DNA from: an uncultured Acidobacteriota bacterium
Lineage (GTDB): Bacteria > Acidobacteriota > Terriglobia > Terriglobales > Acidobacteriaceae
NCBI GenBank assembly: GCA_903932385.1
Contig: CAIZGA010000321.1
Coordinates: 1-5,114, forward strand
Direction: 5' to 3'
DNA: 5,114 nucleotides
A model generated the notes under the pieces. The model had not been told where the DNA came from. It saw nothing but the letters and a program-made list of their open reading frames with translations, and searched no databases. Positions 1 to 5,114 of this stretch are shown piece by piece; positions within the stretch are counted from its first letter, which is position 1, and every line of letters begins with the position of its first letter. Position numbers and translations under genes: made by a program.

Positions 1-391
1 CATCGAGGATCGGCACTTCCAGGTTGTCGATCTCGATGTACACGTTGTCGATGCCCATCGAATACAGCACGCTCAGCAGATGTTCGGTGGTGGAGATCAG
101 CACGCCCTGCCGCATCAGGCTGGTGGCGTAACTCACCTTCGCCACGTTGCGGCCGGTGGCGGGAATTTCAAAATTATCCAGATCTGTTCTGCGGAAGACG
201 ATGCCCGATCCAGCCGGTGCCGGAACCAGACGAATAGTCACCGGTGCACCCGAATGCAAACCAATGCCGCTCAGCGTGACCGGCGCATGGATGGTCTGCT
301 CCACGTGCGAGCGGCCTACATGGTTGCGGACCACGGCAGCAGGCGCGTGAGCATCGTGGGGAGTAGCAGTGGCTGGTGTTTCGGCAGACAA
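1..391 (-). CDS. lpxC: LpxC, UDP-3-O-acyl-N-acetylglucosamine deacetylase (N-terminal part, cut by window edge)
   Basis: This is the first 130 codons of the zinc-dependent deacetylase that performs the committed step of lipid A synthesis in the cytoplasm. It removes the N-acetyl group from UDP-3-O-acyl-GlcNAc. The reading frame is open to the window edge, so the C-terminal part is missing. Visible family signatures are GIGLHSG (residues 42-48), TSLMRQGVLISTTEHLLS (about 90-107) and IDNVYIEI (114-121). In the TEHL motif Glu103 and His104 match the general base Glu78 and zinc ligand His79 of E. coli LpxC. The start is a TTG at 389-391 with an AAGGAG Shine-Dalgarno sequence 5 nt upstream. An in-frame stop lies at 461-463, and no ATG precedes the conserved core. 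This start gives a tail of about 28 residues, rich in Ala, Pro, Thr and His, before the usual LpxC beginning. The gene is divergent from the peptidase operon. Identity is secure; the exact start is likely. Confidence 0.95.
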   Translation of the reverse strand, partial: MSAETPATATPHDAHAPAAVVRNHVGRSHVEQTIHAPVTLSGIGLHSGAPVTIRLVPAPAGSGIVFRRTDLDNFEIPATGRNVAKVSYATSLMRQGVLISTTEHLLSVLYSMGIDNVYIEIDNLEVPILD

Positions 392-396
392 CGGAA

Positions 397-402
397 CTCC
401 TT
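397..402 (-). promoter_or_regulatory. Ribosome binding site of lpxC
   Basis: On the minus strand this reads AAGGAG and ends 5 nt before the TTG at 389-391. It decides the start of lpxC: the GTG codons further inside the frame have no comparable Shine-Dalgarno sequence. Confidence 0.75.
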
Positions 403-414
403 GCAAATGTACAG

Positions 415-444
415 ATAGTAAGAGGCTATACCCATAATGGGCAA
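415..444 (-). promoter_or_regulatory. Candidate sigma-70-type promoter for lpxC
   Basis: On the minus strand, TTGCCC (439-444) and TACTAT (415-420) are separated by 18 nt. Each matches four of six consensus bases of the -35 and -10 elements. Transcription would start about 10-15 nt before the Shine-Dalgarno sequence. The small palindrome at 431-441 overlaps the -35 element and spacer. This is a pattern match only; a GC-rich genome may use looser promoters. Confidence 0.3.
431..441. repeat. Short perfect palindrome between lpxC and the peptidase gene
   Basis: CCCATAATGGG has 5-bp arms around one central base. It overlaps the -35 element and spacer of the candidate lpxC promoter, so it could be an operator half-pair. 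It is short enough to occur by chance. Confidence 0.3.
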
Positions 445-445
445 A

Positions 446-478
446 GTCGCCTGTGGCAAATTAGACACAGTTGGCGAC
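446..478. repeat. Interrupted inverted repeat (possible stem-loop or operator)
   Basis: GTCGCC (446-451) pairs with GGCGAC (473-478), and the adjoining TGTG (452-455) pairs with CACA (466-469). A 3-nt bulge lies on one side and a 10-nt AT-rich loop (456-465) closes the stem. Ten base pairs can form on either strand. No T-run follows on either strand, so it does not look like an intrinsic terminator. It lies just upstream of the candidate lpxC -35 element, where an operator could sit. Function is unknown. Confidence 0.45.
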
Positions 479-509
479 CTGAATCCTGCACTTTTCTTTA
501 TAGATTTTT

Positions 510-556
510 TGCATCGGCAAGTCGGCTTTCGGCGGCTCTTCGCCGCAGCCGATGCA
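510..556. repeat. Nested inverted repeat in the leader of the peptidase-queC-queE operon
   Basis: The outer arms TGCATCGGC (510-518) and GCCGATGCA (548-556) are perfect 9-bp complements. Inside, GCGGC (532-536) and GCCGC (542-546) form a second stem with a 5-nt TCTTC loop. GTCGGC (521-526) offers a competing partner for the right outer arm. A -10-like TATAGA lies at 499-504, without a good -35 element. If it were used, the transcript would begin close to the left arm and the hairpin would be the mRNA 5' end. On the plus strand the T-run (505-510) precedes rather than follows the stem, which argues against a plus-strand terminator. Confidence 0.45.
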
Positions 557-581
557 CGAAATGTGCTACAAAACCTTTGGT

Positions 582-1727
582 ATGAATACGAAAATCGACA
601 CCGCCCAAACGAAGAAATTGCAGAAGAAAATTGCCGCGCGGCAGCGCGAAATCATCGCCCGCATTCAGGAGCTGGTGGAAATAGAATCGCCCAGCGGCGA
701 TGCGGCGGCCATCAACCGTGCCGTGGATACGGTGACTGACTGGTGCATGGCGCAGGGTGCAGAAGTAAAGCGTCACGCGCGGCCAAAAGTGGGAGACATT
801 CTGGAAGCGTGGTTCGGGCCGAAGCCCAAGCGCGCGCTACGGCCGGTGATGATTCTCGGCCATCTGGATACCGTGTGGCCGATGGGCACGCTGCGGCAGA
901 TGCCCTTCCGCGAAGACGCGCAACGCATCTACGGCCCGGGCGTGCTCGACATGAAAACCGGCGTGGTGATGGCGCTGGAAGCGATTGCCGCACAGCCGTT
1001 GACGCGTCCGGTGGTGCTGCTGCTGACCAGCGATGAAGAAGTCGGCAGCCGAGCCTCGCGCGCGCTGATTGAAAAAATTGCCGCGCGCTGCGCCGCCGTC
1101 TACGTGCTGGAGCCCGCGCAGGGGCTGGCCTATAAAACTTCTCGCAAGGGCGTTGGCGAATACCAGGTGACGGTGACCGGCGTGGCTTCGCACAGCGGTG
1201 TGGATTTTGAGAAGGGCCATTCAGCCGTGCTGGAGCTGGCGAAATTGATCCAGAAGACGGCGGGCTTCTGCGACCTGAAGCGCGGCATCACCGTGAATGC
1301 AGGCGTGGTTCGCGGCGGCACGCGCAGCAACGTAATTGCCGCAGAAGCCAGCGCGGAGATTGATGTTCGCATCACACGCATGGCGCAGGCGGCGATGCTG
1401 GATAAAAAATTCCGCGCACTGCGTACCGAAGACAAGCACTGCAGCATCAAACTAGGCGGCGGAGTGAATCGCCCGCCGATGGAACGCACGCCGGGCACAG
1501 TGGCCTTATTCCGCCGCGCACAGAAATTTGCCGCGTCGATGGGACTCAAGCTTGATGAAGCCTCCACCGGCGGCGGCAGCGACGGCAACTTTACCGCGGG
1601 CATCGGTGTGGCCACGCTGGACGGCATGGGCGCGGTGGGCATCGGCGCGCACGCACAGCATGAGCAGGTGGAAAAGAAACATCTGCCGCAACGCATCGCG
1701 CTCATCGCCGCCATGTTGCAGGAGTAA
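582..1727 (+). CDS. M20-family zinc metallopeptidase, glutamate carboxypeptidase (CPG2)-like
   Basis: This is a predicted two-zinc exopeptidase or amidohydrolase of 381 residues, the usual length for the M20A group. Numbered from ATG 582, the metal site is complete: GHLDTV with His94 and Asp96, the bridging Asp123 in [10 protein letters not shown], catalytic Glu152 and ligand Glu153 in TSDEEVGS, Glu177 in LEPAQG, and the last His357 in GAHAQHE. The lid and dimerisation domain spans about 185-290, with RKG (188-190) and ASHSG (His204). CPG2 removes C-terminal glutamate from folates, but the substrate here cannot be read from sequence. The N-terminus is charged and lacks a signal peptide, so the enzyme should be cytoplasmic, unlike secreted CPG2. 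The start is uncertain. In-frame ATGs exist at 552, 561 and 582, and none has a good Shine-Dalgarno sequence. I prefer 582 because 552 is buried in the inverted repeat and the extra ten residues look non-coding. It is followed by queC after 2 nt, so it heads that operon. Confidence 0.88.
   Translation: MNTKIDTAQTKKLQKKIAARQREIIARIQELVEIESPSGDAAAINRAVDTVTDWCMAQGAEVKRHARPKVGDILEAWFGPKPKRALRPVMILGHLDTVWPMGTLRQMPFREDAQRIYGPGVLDMKTGVVMALEAIAAQPLTRPVVLLLTSDEEVGSRASRALIEKIAARCAAVYVLEPAQGLAYKTSRKGVGEYQVTVTGVASHSGVDFEKGHSAVLELAKLIQKTAGFCDLKRGITVNAGVVRGGTRSNVIAAEASAEIDVRITRMAQAAMLDKKFRALRTEDKHCSIKLGGGVNRPPMERTPGTVALFRRAQKFAASMGLKLDEASTGGGSDGNFTAGIGVATLDGMGAVGIGAHAQHEQVEKKHLPQRIALIAAMLQE
1719..1724 (+). 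promoter_or_regulatory. Ribosome binding site of queC
   Basis: CAGGAG ends 5 nt before the queC ATG at 1730 and lies inside the last codons of the peptidase gene. This implies that the two are translated from one mRNA, possibly with translational coupling. Confidence 0.7.
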
Positions 1728-1729
1728 CA

Positions 1730-2425
1730 ATGATTGACGCACAAAAAAATGCAGTCGTGCTGCTGAGCGGCGGGTTGGATTCTGCCACGGTTTTAGCACT
1801 CGCGATTGAAGCGGGATACAAAGCGTATGCGCTTTCCTTTTCCTACGGGCAGCGGCACAGTTGGGAATTGGAATGCGCCAAGCGCGTGGCCGCAGCCGGC
1901 GGTGCAGCCGAACATCGCATCGCCAACATTGACCTGCGCGCCTTTGGCGGTTCGGCACTCACTGCGGAGATTGACGTGCCGCGCGGCCGCAGTGCGGAAG
2001 AAATGGGCCACGGAATTCCCATCACCTATGTGCCCGCGCGCAATACGATTTTTCTTTCCTTCGCGCTGGCATGGGCCGAGGTGCTGGGCAGCAGCGATAT
2101 TTTTCTTGGCGTGAATGCGCTGGACTACAGCGGCTATCCCGATTGCCGCCCGGAATACATTGCCGCATATGAAGCGATGGCCAACCTGGCCACGCGCGCC
2201 GGCGTGGAAGGCGCGCAGCGATTGAAGATTCACTCGCCGCTGATGCAGTTGACCAAGGCGGGCATCATTCGCGAAGGCCTGCGGCTGGGAGTGGATTACG
2301 GCATCACCAGCAGTTGTTATGACCCTGCGCACGACGGCGCGCCCTGCGGCAGTTGCGATAGCTGCCTGCTCCGCGCGAAGGGTTTTGCCGAGTGCGGCGT
2401 GGCCGATCCGTTGCTTCAGCGATAG
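1730..2425 (+). CDS. queC: QueC, 7-cyano-7-deazaguanine (preQ0) synthase
   Basis: QueC converts 7-carboxy-7-deazaguanine to preQ0 with ATP and ammonia, in the cytoplasmic route to tRNA queuosine. At 231 residues it has the normal family length. The PP-loop ATP-binding motif SGGLDS is at 13-18. Conserved QueC blocks follow: SFSYGQRH (about 36-43), [10 protein letters not shown] (101-110), [14 protein letters not shown] (about 127-140) and KIHSPL (166-171). The structural zinc site is intact, with Cys196, Cys206, Cys209 and Cys212 in the C-terminal CxGSCxxC region. The start ATG at 1730 is 2 nt after the peptidase stop and has its own CAGGAG site. queE follows after 43 nt, which is the enzyme that makes its substrate. 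No truncation or missing key residue is seen. Confidence 0.97.
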   Translation: MIDAQKNAVVLLSGGLDSATVLALAIEAGYKAYALSFSYGQRHSWELECAKRVAAAGGAAEHRIANIDLRAFGGSALTAEIDVPRGRSAEEMGHGIPITYVPARNTIFLSFALAWAEVLGSSDIFLGVNALDYSGYPDCRPEYIAAYEAMANLATRAGVEGAQRLKIHSPLMQLTKAGIIREGLRLGVDYGITSSCYDPAHDGAPCGSCDSCLLRAKGFAECGVADPLLQR

Positions 2426-2456
2426 ATGCTCCGCTGGTTCTGCTGCATCAAAGATT

Positions 2457-2462
2457 AAGAGG
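2457..2462 (+). promoter_or_regulatory. Ribosome binding site of queE
   Basis: AAGAGG ends 6 nt before the ATG at 2469. It supports that start over the in-frame ATG at 2319, which would overlap the queC coding region and add 50 residues unrelated to QueE. Confidence 0.7.
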
Positions 2463-2468
2463 CTTGCA

Positions 2469-3113
2469 ATGTCGTATCAGGTGAAGGAAATTTTTTACAC
2501 GCTGCAGGGCGAAGGCGCGCAGACCGGACGCGCCGCCGTCTTCTGCCGTTTTGCCGGATGCAATCTGTGGAGTGGCCGCGAGGTGGACCGTGCCAACGCC
2601 ATTTGCAAATTTTGCGATACGGATTTCATCGGCGTGGATGGCAACGGCGGCGGAAAATTTTCGACGGCAGAAGAGTTGGCAGAAAAAATCTCCGCCACTT
2701 GGGATGCCGGTGCCTCTTCACCCGCCGCGCGAAAATTTGTCGTCTGTACCGGCGGCGAGCCGCTGTTGCAACTCGACACAAATTTAATTCATGCGCTGCA
2801 CGCGGTGGGATTTGAAATCGCCGTGGAAACCAACGGTACGGTTTCCGCGCCCGCCGGAATTGACTGGATCTGCGTCAGCCCCAAGGCCGGCGCGCCGTTG
2901 GTGCAGACAACCGGCAGTGAATTGAAACTCGTCTATCCGCAGCCTGATGCCATGCCGGAACAATTTGCCGCGTTCGGTTTTCGCAATTTTTTTCTACAGC
3001 CGATGGATGGCCCCGCCCGTGAGCAGAACACGCAACTCGCTCTGCGCTACTGCATGCAGCATCCGCAATGGCGGCTGAGTTTGCAGACGCACAAGCTGCT
3101 CGGCATTCCTTAA
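2469..3113 (+). CDS. queE: QueE, 7-carboxy-7-deazaguanine synthase (radical SAM)
   Basis: QueE rearranges 6-carboxy-tetrahydropterin to 7-carboxy-7-deazaguanine, using S-adenosylmethionine, a 4Fe-4S cluster and Mg2+. The protein is 214 residues and starts with EIFYTLQGEG (7-16), the typical QueE N-terminus. The cluster cysteines are Cys31, Cys46 and Cys49. This is the CX14CX2C variant known from some QueE proteins, rather than the common radical SAM CX3CX2C spacing. Thr51 in the CDT motif corresponds to the Mg2+-contacting threonine of QueE structures. TGGEP (94-98) is the SAM-binding GGE motif, and ETNGT (120-124) and SPKAG (137-141) are further family blocks. It lies 43 nt after queC with its own ribosome binding site, and its stop overlaps the stop of the convergent maf gene. 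The partner queD is not in the window. Confidence 0.96.
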   Translation: MSYQVKEIFYTLQGEGAQTGRAAVFCRFAGCNLWSGREVDRANAICKFCDTDFIGVDGNGGGKFSTAEELAEKISATWDAGASSPAARKFVVCTGGEPLLQLDTNLIHALHAVGFEIAVETNGTVSAPAGIDWICVSPKAGAPLVQTTGSELKLVYPQPDAMPEQFAAFGFRNFFLQPMDGPAREQNTQLALRYCMQHPQWRLSLQTHKLLGIP

Positions 3114-3688
3114 TTTTTTGTTGGAAGAACTCCCACGCCGCGCAGCGATGCAACCACCCGCGTCACCGGCAGGCCGACTACGTTGTCATAATCGCCATCG
3201 CTCTGCGTGATAAAAATCGCCGCGCCGCCCTGGATGGCATACGCACCGGCTTTGTCCATCGGCTCGCCGGTGGCAATGTAGGCGGAAATTTCTGCATCAC
3301 TCAACTCACGCATGGTGACCAGCGTCGTCTCCGCAAAAGATTCCGTGCCGTTGGCAGAAACAATTGCCACGCCGGTGATGACCTGATGCGTGCGGCCTGA
3401 AAGTTGTCGCAGCATTCGCACCGCATCGGCGGCGTCATTCGGCTTGCCGAGAATTTCATCGTCAATCGTCACGGTCGTGTCTGCGCCCAGCACCACAACG
3501 TCCTTCCGGCTGCCGAGCGACGCGAAGACCGCCGCAGCTTTCTCGCGCGCCAACCGCTCCACGTAAATCGCGGGCAGTTCATCTGCGTGTGGGTCTTCAT
3601 TGATGTGCGCGGGCAGCACGCGAAATTCAAATCCCGCTGCAGAGAGCAGGTCGCGGCGGCGCGGCGATGCTGAGGCAAGTATGAGCAC
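3110..3688 (-). CDS. maf: Maf-family nucleoside triphosphate pyrophosphatase (probably dTTP/UTP type)
   Basis: Maf enzymes hydrolyse dTTP, UTP or modified nucleotides to the monophosphate and pyrophosphate, and have been linked to septum control and nucleotide-pool cleaning. The 192 residues match the family length. Visible motifs are SASPRR (6-11) near the N-terminus, GADTTV (68-73), GKP (81-83), GEPMDKAGAYAIQGGAA (about 141-157) and GDYDNVVGLP (165-174). The AYAIQG form is the one I associate with the YhdE-like dTTP/UTP subgroup rather than the YceF (m7GTP) subgroup; this is an inference. The start is GTG at 3686-3688, with only a weak GCAGG upstream. The frame has no ATG or TTG between this GTG and the preceding in-frame stop. 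It lies 27 nt downstream of the response regulator on the same strand and probably shares its transcript. Confidence 0.93.
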   Translation of the reverse strand: MLILASASPRRRDLLSAAGFEFRVLPAHINEDPHADELPAIYVERLAREKAAAVFASLGSRKDVVVLGADTTVTIDDEILGKPNDAADAVRMLRQLSGRTHQVITGVAIVSANGTESFAETTLVTMRELSDAEISAYIATGEPMDKAGAYAIQGGAAIFITQSDGDYDNVVGLPVTRVVASLRGVGVLPTKN

Positions 3689-3715
3689 TGCCTGCAGTAT
3701 ATTTTGTCGCTGCCG

Positions 3716-4522
3716 CTACGCCGATTGTGCCGTCGTTAATTCCGGCACGTTTTCTTTCTTCGGCGGCCTGGGTTCGGGTTCTTTTTCCTGCAGGCCGCAG
3801 GTGAATGTAACTATGTAGCGGATATTGCTGCCGTCATCGCGCACCGGGCGGCCGTAGACACAAGTGGGCGCAGTGGTCGAGACGCGCCAAACCGGATGCA
3901 GATTTACCATCTCCATCACTCGCTGCTCCTGCACCTGGCGCAGCAGAAAATTTCCCTCTTCGCGGTTCAACGAGAGCATCTCTGCAAGGCTCTGCAGCAG
4001 CAGGCTTGCCGGTGATTCCACGCCCAGCATCTGCGCAAAGGGCAGGTTGATGCGGCGCACCACGCCGACTTCATCAGTGCAGGCAATGGCGAAGGGGCTC
4101 GTATCCACCATGGTGCGGTAGCCGGCGATGATGCCGGAAAGTTTGCGTTCATGCTCGATGACTCGGCGGCCAATGTTGACGCGTGCCAGCAGTTCATCCA
4201 CCAGAAACGGCTTCAGCAAGTAATCGTCAATGCCGGACTCGAGCGCGACCAGTTCATCCATTTTATTTTTTCGCGGCGCCAGCAGCACCACGTAGATGTA
4301 GTCGCGGAACTTCATGGAGCGCAATGTACGCGCCAGACTGACGCCGTCGTAGAGTGCCAGGTCCCAGTCCAGCACGGCAATCATCGGGCCGGTCTCCTGC
4401 TCCATCTCCTTCCAGGCCTCGTCGCCGTCGCGCACCGGCACAACGGAAAATCCCGCTGCACGCAGGACTTTCGTCGATACGTGGCGAATCATCTGATCGC
4501 TGGCTGCCAACAGAACTTTCAA
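3716..4522 (-). CDS. Response regulator with receiver and PAS domains, no recognised output domain
   Basis: The protein has 268 residues. The receiver domain covers about 2-118, with acidic-pocket Asp9, phospho-acceptor Asp52 in VLDWDLALYDG, and Lys104 in LLKPF. Two usual residues are changed: the proline four after the phospho-acceptor is Ala56, and the switch Thr position before the alpha-4 helix appears to be Ala82 (LLAPRK). A short linker (about 119-131) leads to a PAS-like domain at about 132-243, starting YRTMVDTSPFAIACTDE. A charged, proline-rich tail (244-268) ends the protein. No helix-turn-helix, GGDEF, HD-GYP or histidine kinase part is present. It may work by protein-protein contact in a phosphorelay, or by sensing a ligand through PAS. 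The start is TTG at 4520-4522 with GAGG (4529-4532) 6 nt upstream. The maf gene follows after 27 nt. Domain calls are firm for the receiver and good for PAS; the pathway is unknown. Confidence 0.88.
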   Translation of the reverse strand: MKVLLAASDQMIRHVSTKVLRAAGFSVVPVRDGDEAWKEMEQETGPMIAVLDWDLALYDGVSLARTLRSMKFRDYIYVVLLAPRKNKMDELVALESGIDDYLLKPFLVDELLARVNIGRRVIEHERKLSGIIAGYRTMVDTSPFAIACTDEVGVVRRINLPFAQMLGVESPASLLLQSLAEMLSLNREEGNFLLRQVQEQRVMEMVNLHPVWRVSTTAPTCVYGRPVRDDGSNIRYIVTFTCGLQEKEPEPRPPKKENVPELTTAQSA

Positions 4523-4528
4523 CGCCTA

Positions 4529-4532
4529 CCTC
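4529..4532 (-). promoter_or_regulatory. Ribosome binding site of the receiver-PAS gene
   Basis: GAGG on the minus strand lies 6 nt before the TTG at 4520-4522. This supports a TTG start, which places the receiver domain's first beta strand (KVLLAAS) right at the N-terminus, as usual for response regulators. Confidence 0.55.
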
Positions 4533-4574
4533 ACCACACCGCGCACGGCGATACACCGGCCCGCGGACACAAAA

Positions 4575-4586
4575 TTGTGTGCACAA
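4575..4586. repeat. Short dyad in the gap upstream of the receiver-PAS gene
   Basis: TTGTG and CACAA flank a 2-nt centre within the 121-nt gap (4523-4643). It could be a regulator site for the receiver-PAS gene or a chance palindrome. No convincing intrinsic terminator for the upstream phosphatidyltransferase gene and no strong promoter are seen in this gap. Confidence 0.25.
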
Positions 4587-4643
4587 CCACATCGCACATA
4601 TCGGCGGCGGAAGCGGAAGCAATCAGTGCTGAATTGGGAAAGT

Positions 4644-5114
4644 TTAGTCGGTGGGCTGCAGGTTGCGGCGTGCCGTTTCCAGATAGGTATAGCGAATGCG
4701 GTGAATCACAGTGATAGTGGAGAGAACGGCCAGCACCCACAGCACGGCGGGCATCGCGTCCCAGCGGTAGAAGAGCGCGCCCAGAATGATGAGCACGATG
4801 CGCTCCGGCCGCTCCATGAAGCCGACCTTACACGAGCCAATCAACGCTTCGGCACGGGCGCGGGTGTAGCTCACCATCAGCGAGGCCGTCATGACAAACG
4901 CGACGAGAAAGACATAGAAGAGACGGTTGCCGCGCGCGTAGTACACCAGCAGGCCAAAGAAGAGGACCACGTCGGAATAGCGGTCGATGACGGAATCAAA
5001 AAACGCACCGAAGACCGAAACCTGATTGGTGGCGCGGGCCACGCGGCCATCCACCATGTCAAAAATGCCGGCGCCGATGATGACCAGCGCCGCATACAGA
5101 AACATGCGGTTGGC
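4644..5114 (-). CDS. CDP-alcohol phosphatidyltransferase family membrane protein (N-terminus cut by window edge)
   Basis: This enzyme family moves a phosphatidyl group from CDP-diacylglycerol to an alcohol in the inner membrane. The family signature is complete: DMVDG, then AR, eight residues, G, three, D, three, D. The four metal-binding aspartates are residues 16, 19, 37 and 41, counted from the Met at 5103-5105. About five hydrophobic segments are visible (roughly 2-18, 45-57, 61-80, 101-113 and 117-135). The blocks SYTRARAEA and MERPERIVL recall actinobacterial phosphatidylinositol-phosphate synthase (PgsA1) as much as phosphatidylglycerophosphate synthase, so the acceptor alcohol is open. 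The frame stays open to the edge (Ala-Asn-Arg precede that Met), and the usual first membrane helix is missing, so the true start lies outside. The stop is TAA at 4644-4646. The receiver-PAS gene follows after 121 nt on the same strand. Confidence 0.9.
   Translation of the reverse strand, partial: ANRMFLYAALVIIGAGIFDMVDGRVARATNQVSVFGAFFDSVIDRYSDVVLFFGLLVYYARGNRLFYVFLVAFVMTASLMVSYTRARAEALIGSCKVGFMERPERIVLIILGALFYRWDAMPAVLWVLAVLSTITVIHRIRYTYLETARRNLQPTD

Noticed and set aside
420..581. preQ1 riboswitch in front of the peptidase-queC-queE operon
   Set aside because: The stems present do not match the compact preQ1 class I pseudoknot pattern as I know it. Only a covariance-model search could settle this, so I list just the inverted repeats.
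1130..1744. Long minus-strand open frame opposite the peptidase gene
   Set aside because: It is an antisense shadow: low-complexity Ala/Cys/Pro-rich translation with no family motif, opposite a gene with a complete M20 active site.
2319..2468. Upstream extension of queE starting inside queC
   Set aside because: The 50 extra residues are an alternate-frame reading of the QueC zinc region. The ATG at 2469 has a good ribosome binding site and gives the normal QueE N-terminus.
3100..3120. Possible intrinsic terminator after queE because of the T-run
   Set aside because: I found no GC-rich stem directly before the T-run on either strand.
4189..4260. Direct repeat CAGTTCATCCA spaced 60 bp apart
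   Set aside because: Both copies encode the similar MDEL and VDEL stretches of the receiver domain, so coding chance explains them.
4151..4714. Plus-strand open frame opposite the receiver-PAS gene
   Set aside because: The translation shows no domain and is antisense to a clear receiver domain on the minus strand.

Overview
This window carries parts or all of seven protein-coding genes of a free-living, moderately GC-rich Gram-negative bacterium. The lpxC fragment (lipid A synthesis) shows that the cell makes an LPS-type outer membrane. The LpxC sequence style, the queuosine genes and the frequent non-ATG starts remind me of Acidobacteriota (Terriglobia type), but that placement is an impression from protein sequence, not a demonstrated fact.

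Layout: (1) 1-391, minus strand: 5' part of lpxC, running off the left edge. (2) 392-581: divergent intergenic region holding a candidate lpxC promoter and three inverted repeats. (3) 582-3113, plus strand: a compact operon of an M20-family metallopeptidase (CPG2-like), queC and queE. The gaps are 2 nt and 43 nt, and queC and queE each have a clear ribosome binding site. (4) 3110-4522, minus strand, convergent with queE: a Maf-type nucleotide pyrophosphatase (GTG start), preceded 27 nt upstream by a response regulator with a receiver and a PAS domain (TTG start). (5) 4523-4643: a short gap with a small dyad. (6) 4644-5114, minus strand: a CDP-alcohol phosphatidyltransferase whose N-terminus lies beyond the right edge.

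How they work together: QueE and QueC are consecutive enzymes in the route from GTP to preQ0, the precursor of queuosine in tRNA. QueD, which makes the QueE substrate, is not in the window. LpxC and the CDP-alcohol phosphatidyltransferase both serve envelope lipid synthesis but are in separate units. Maf clears or limits non-canonical or pyrimidine nucleotides. The receiver-PAS protein has no recognisable DNA-binding or enzymatic output. I see no mobile element, CRISPR array, tRNA or rRNA. The window looks like ordinary core chromosome. Its least explained parts are the structured lpxC/peptidase intergenic region, the atypical receiver-PAS protein, and the peptidase placed at the head of the queuosine genes.
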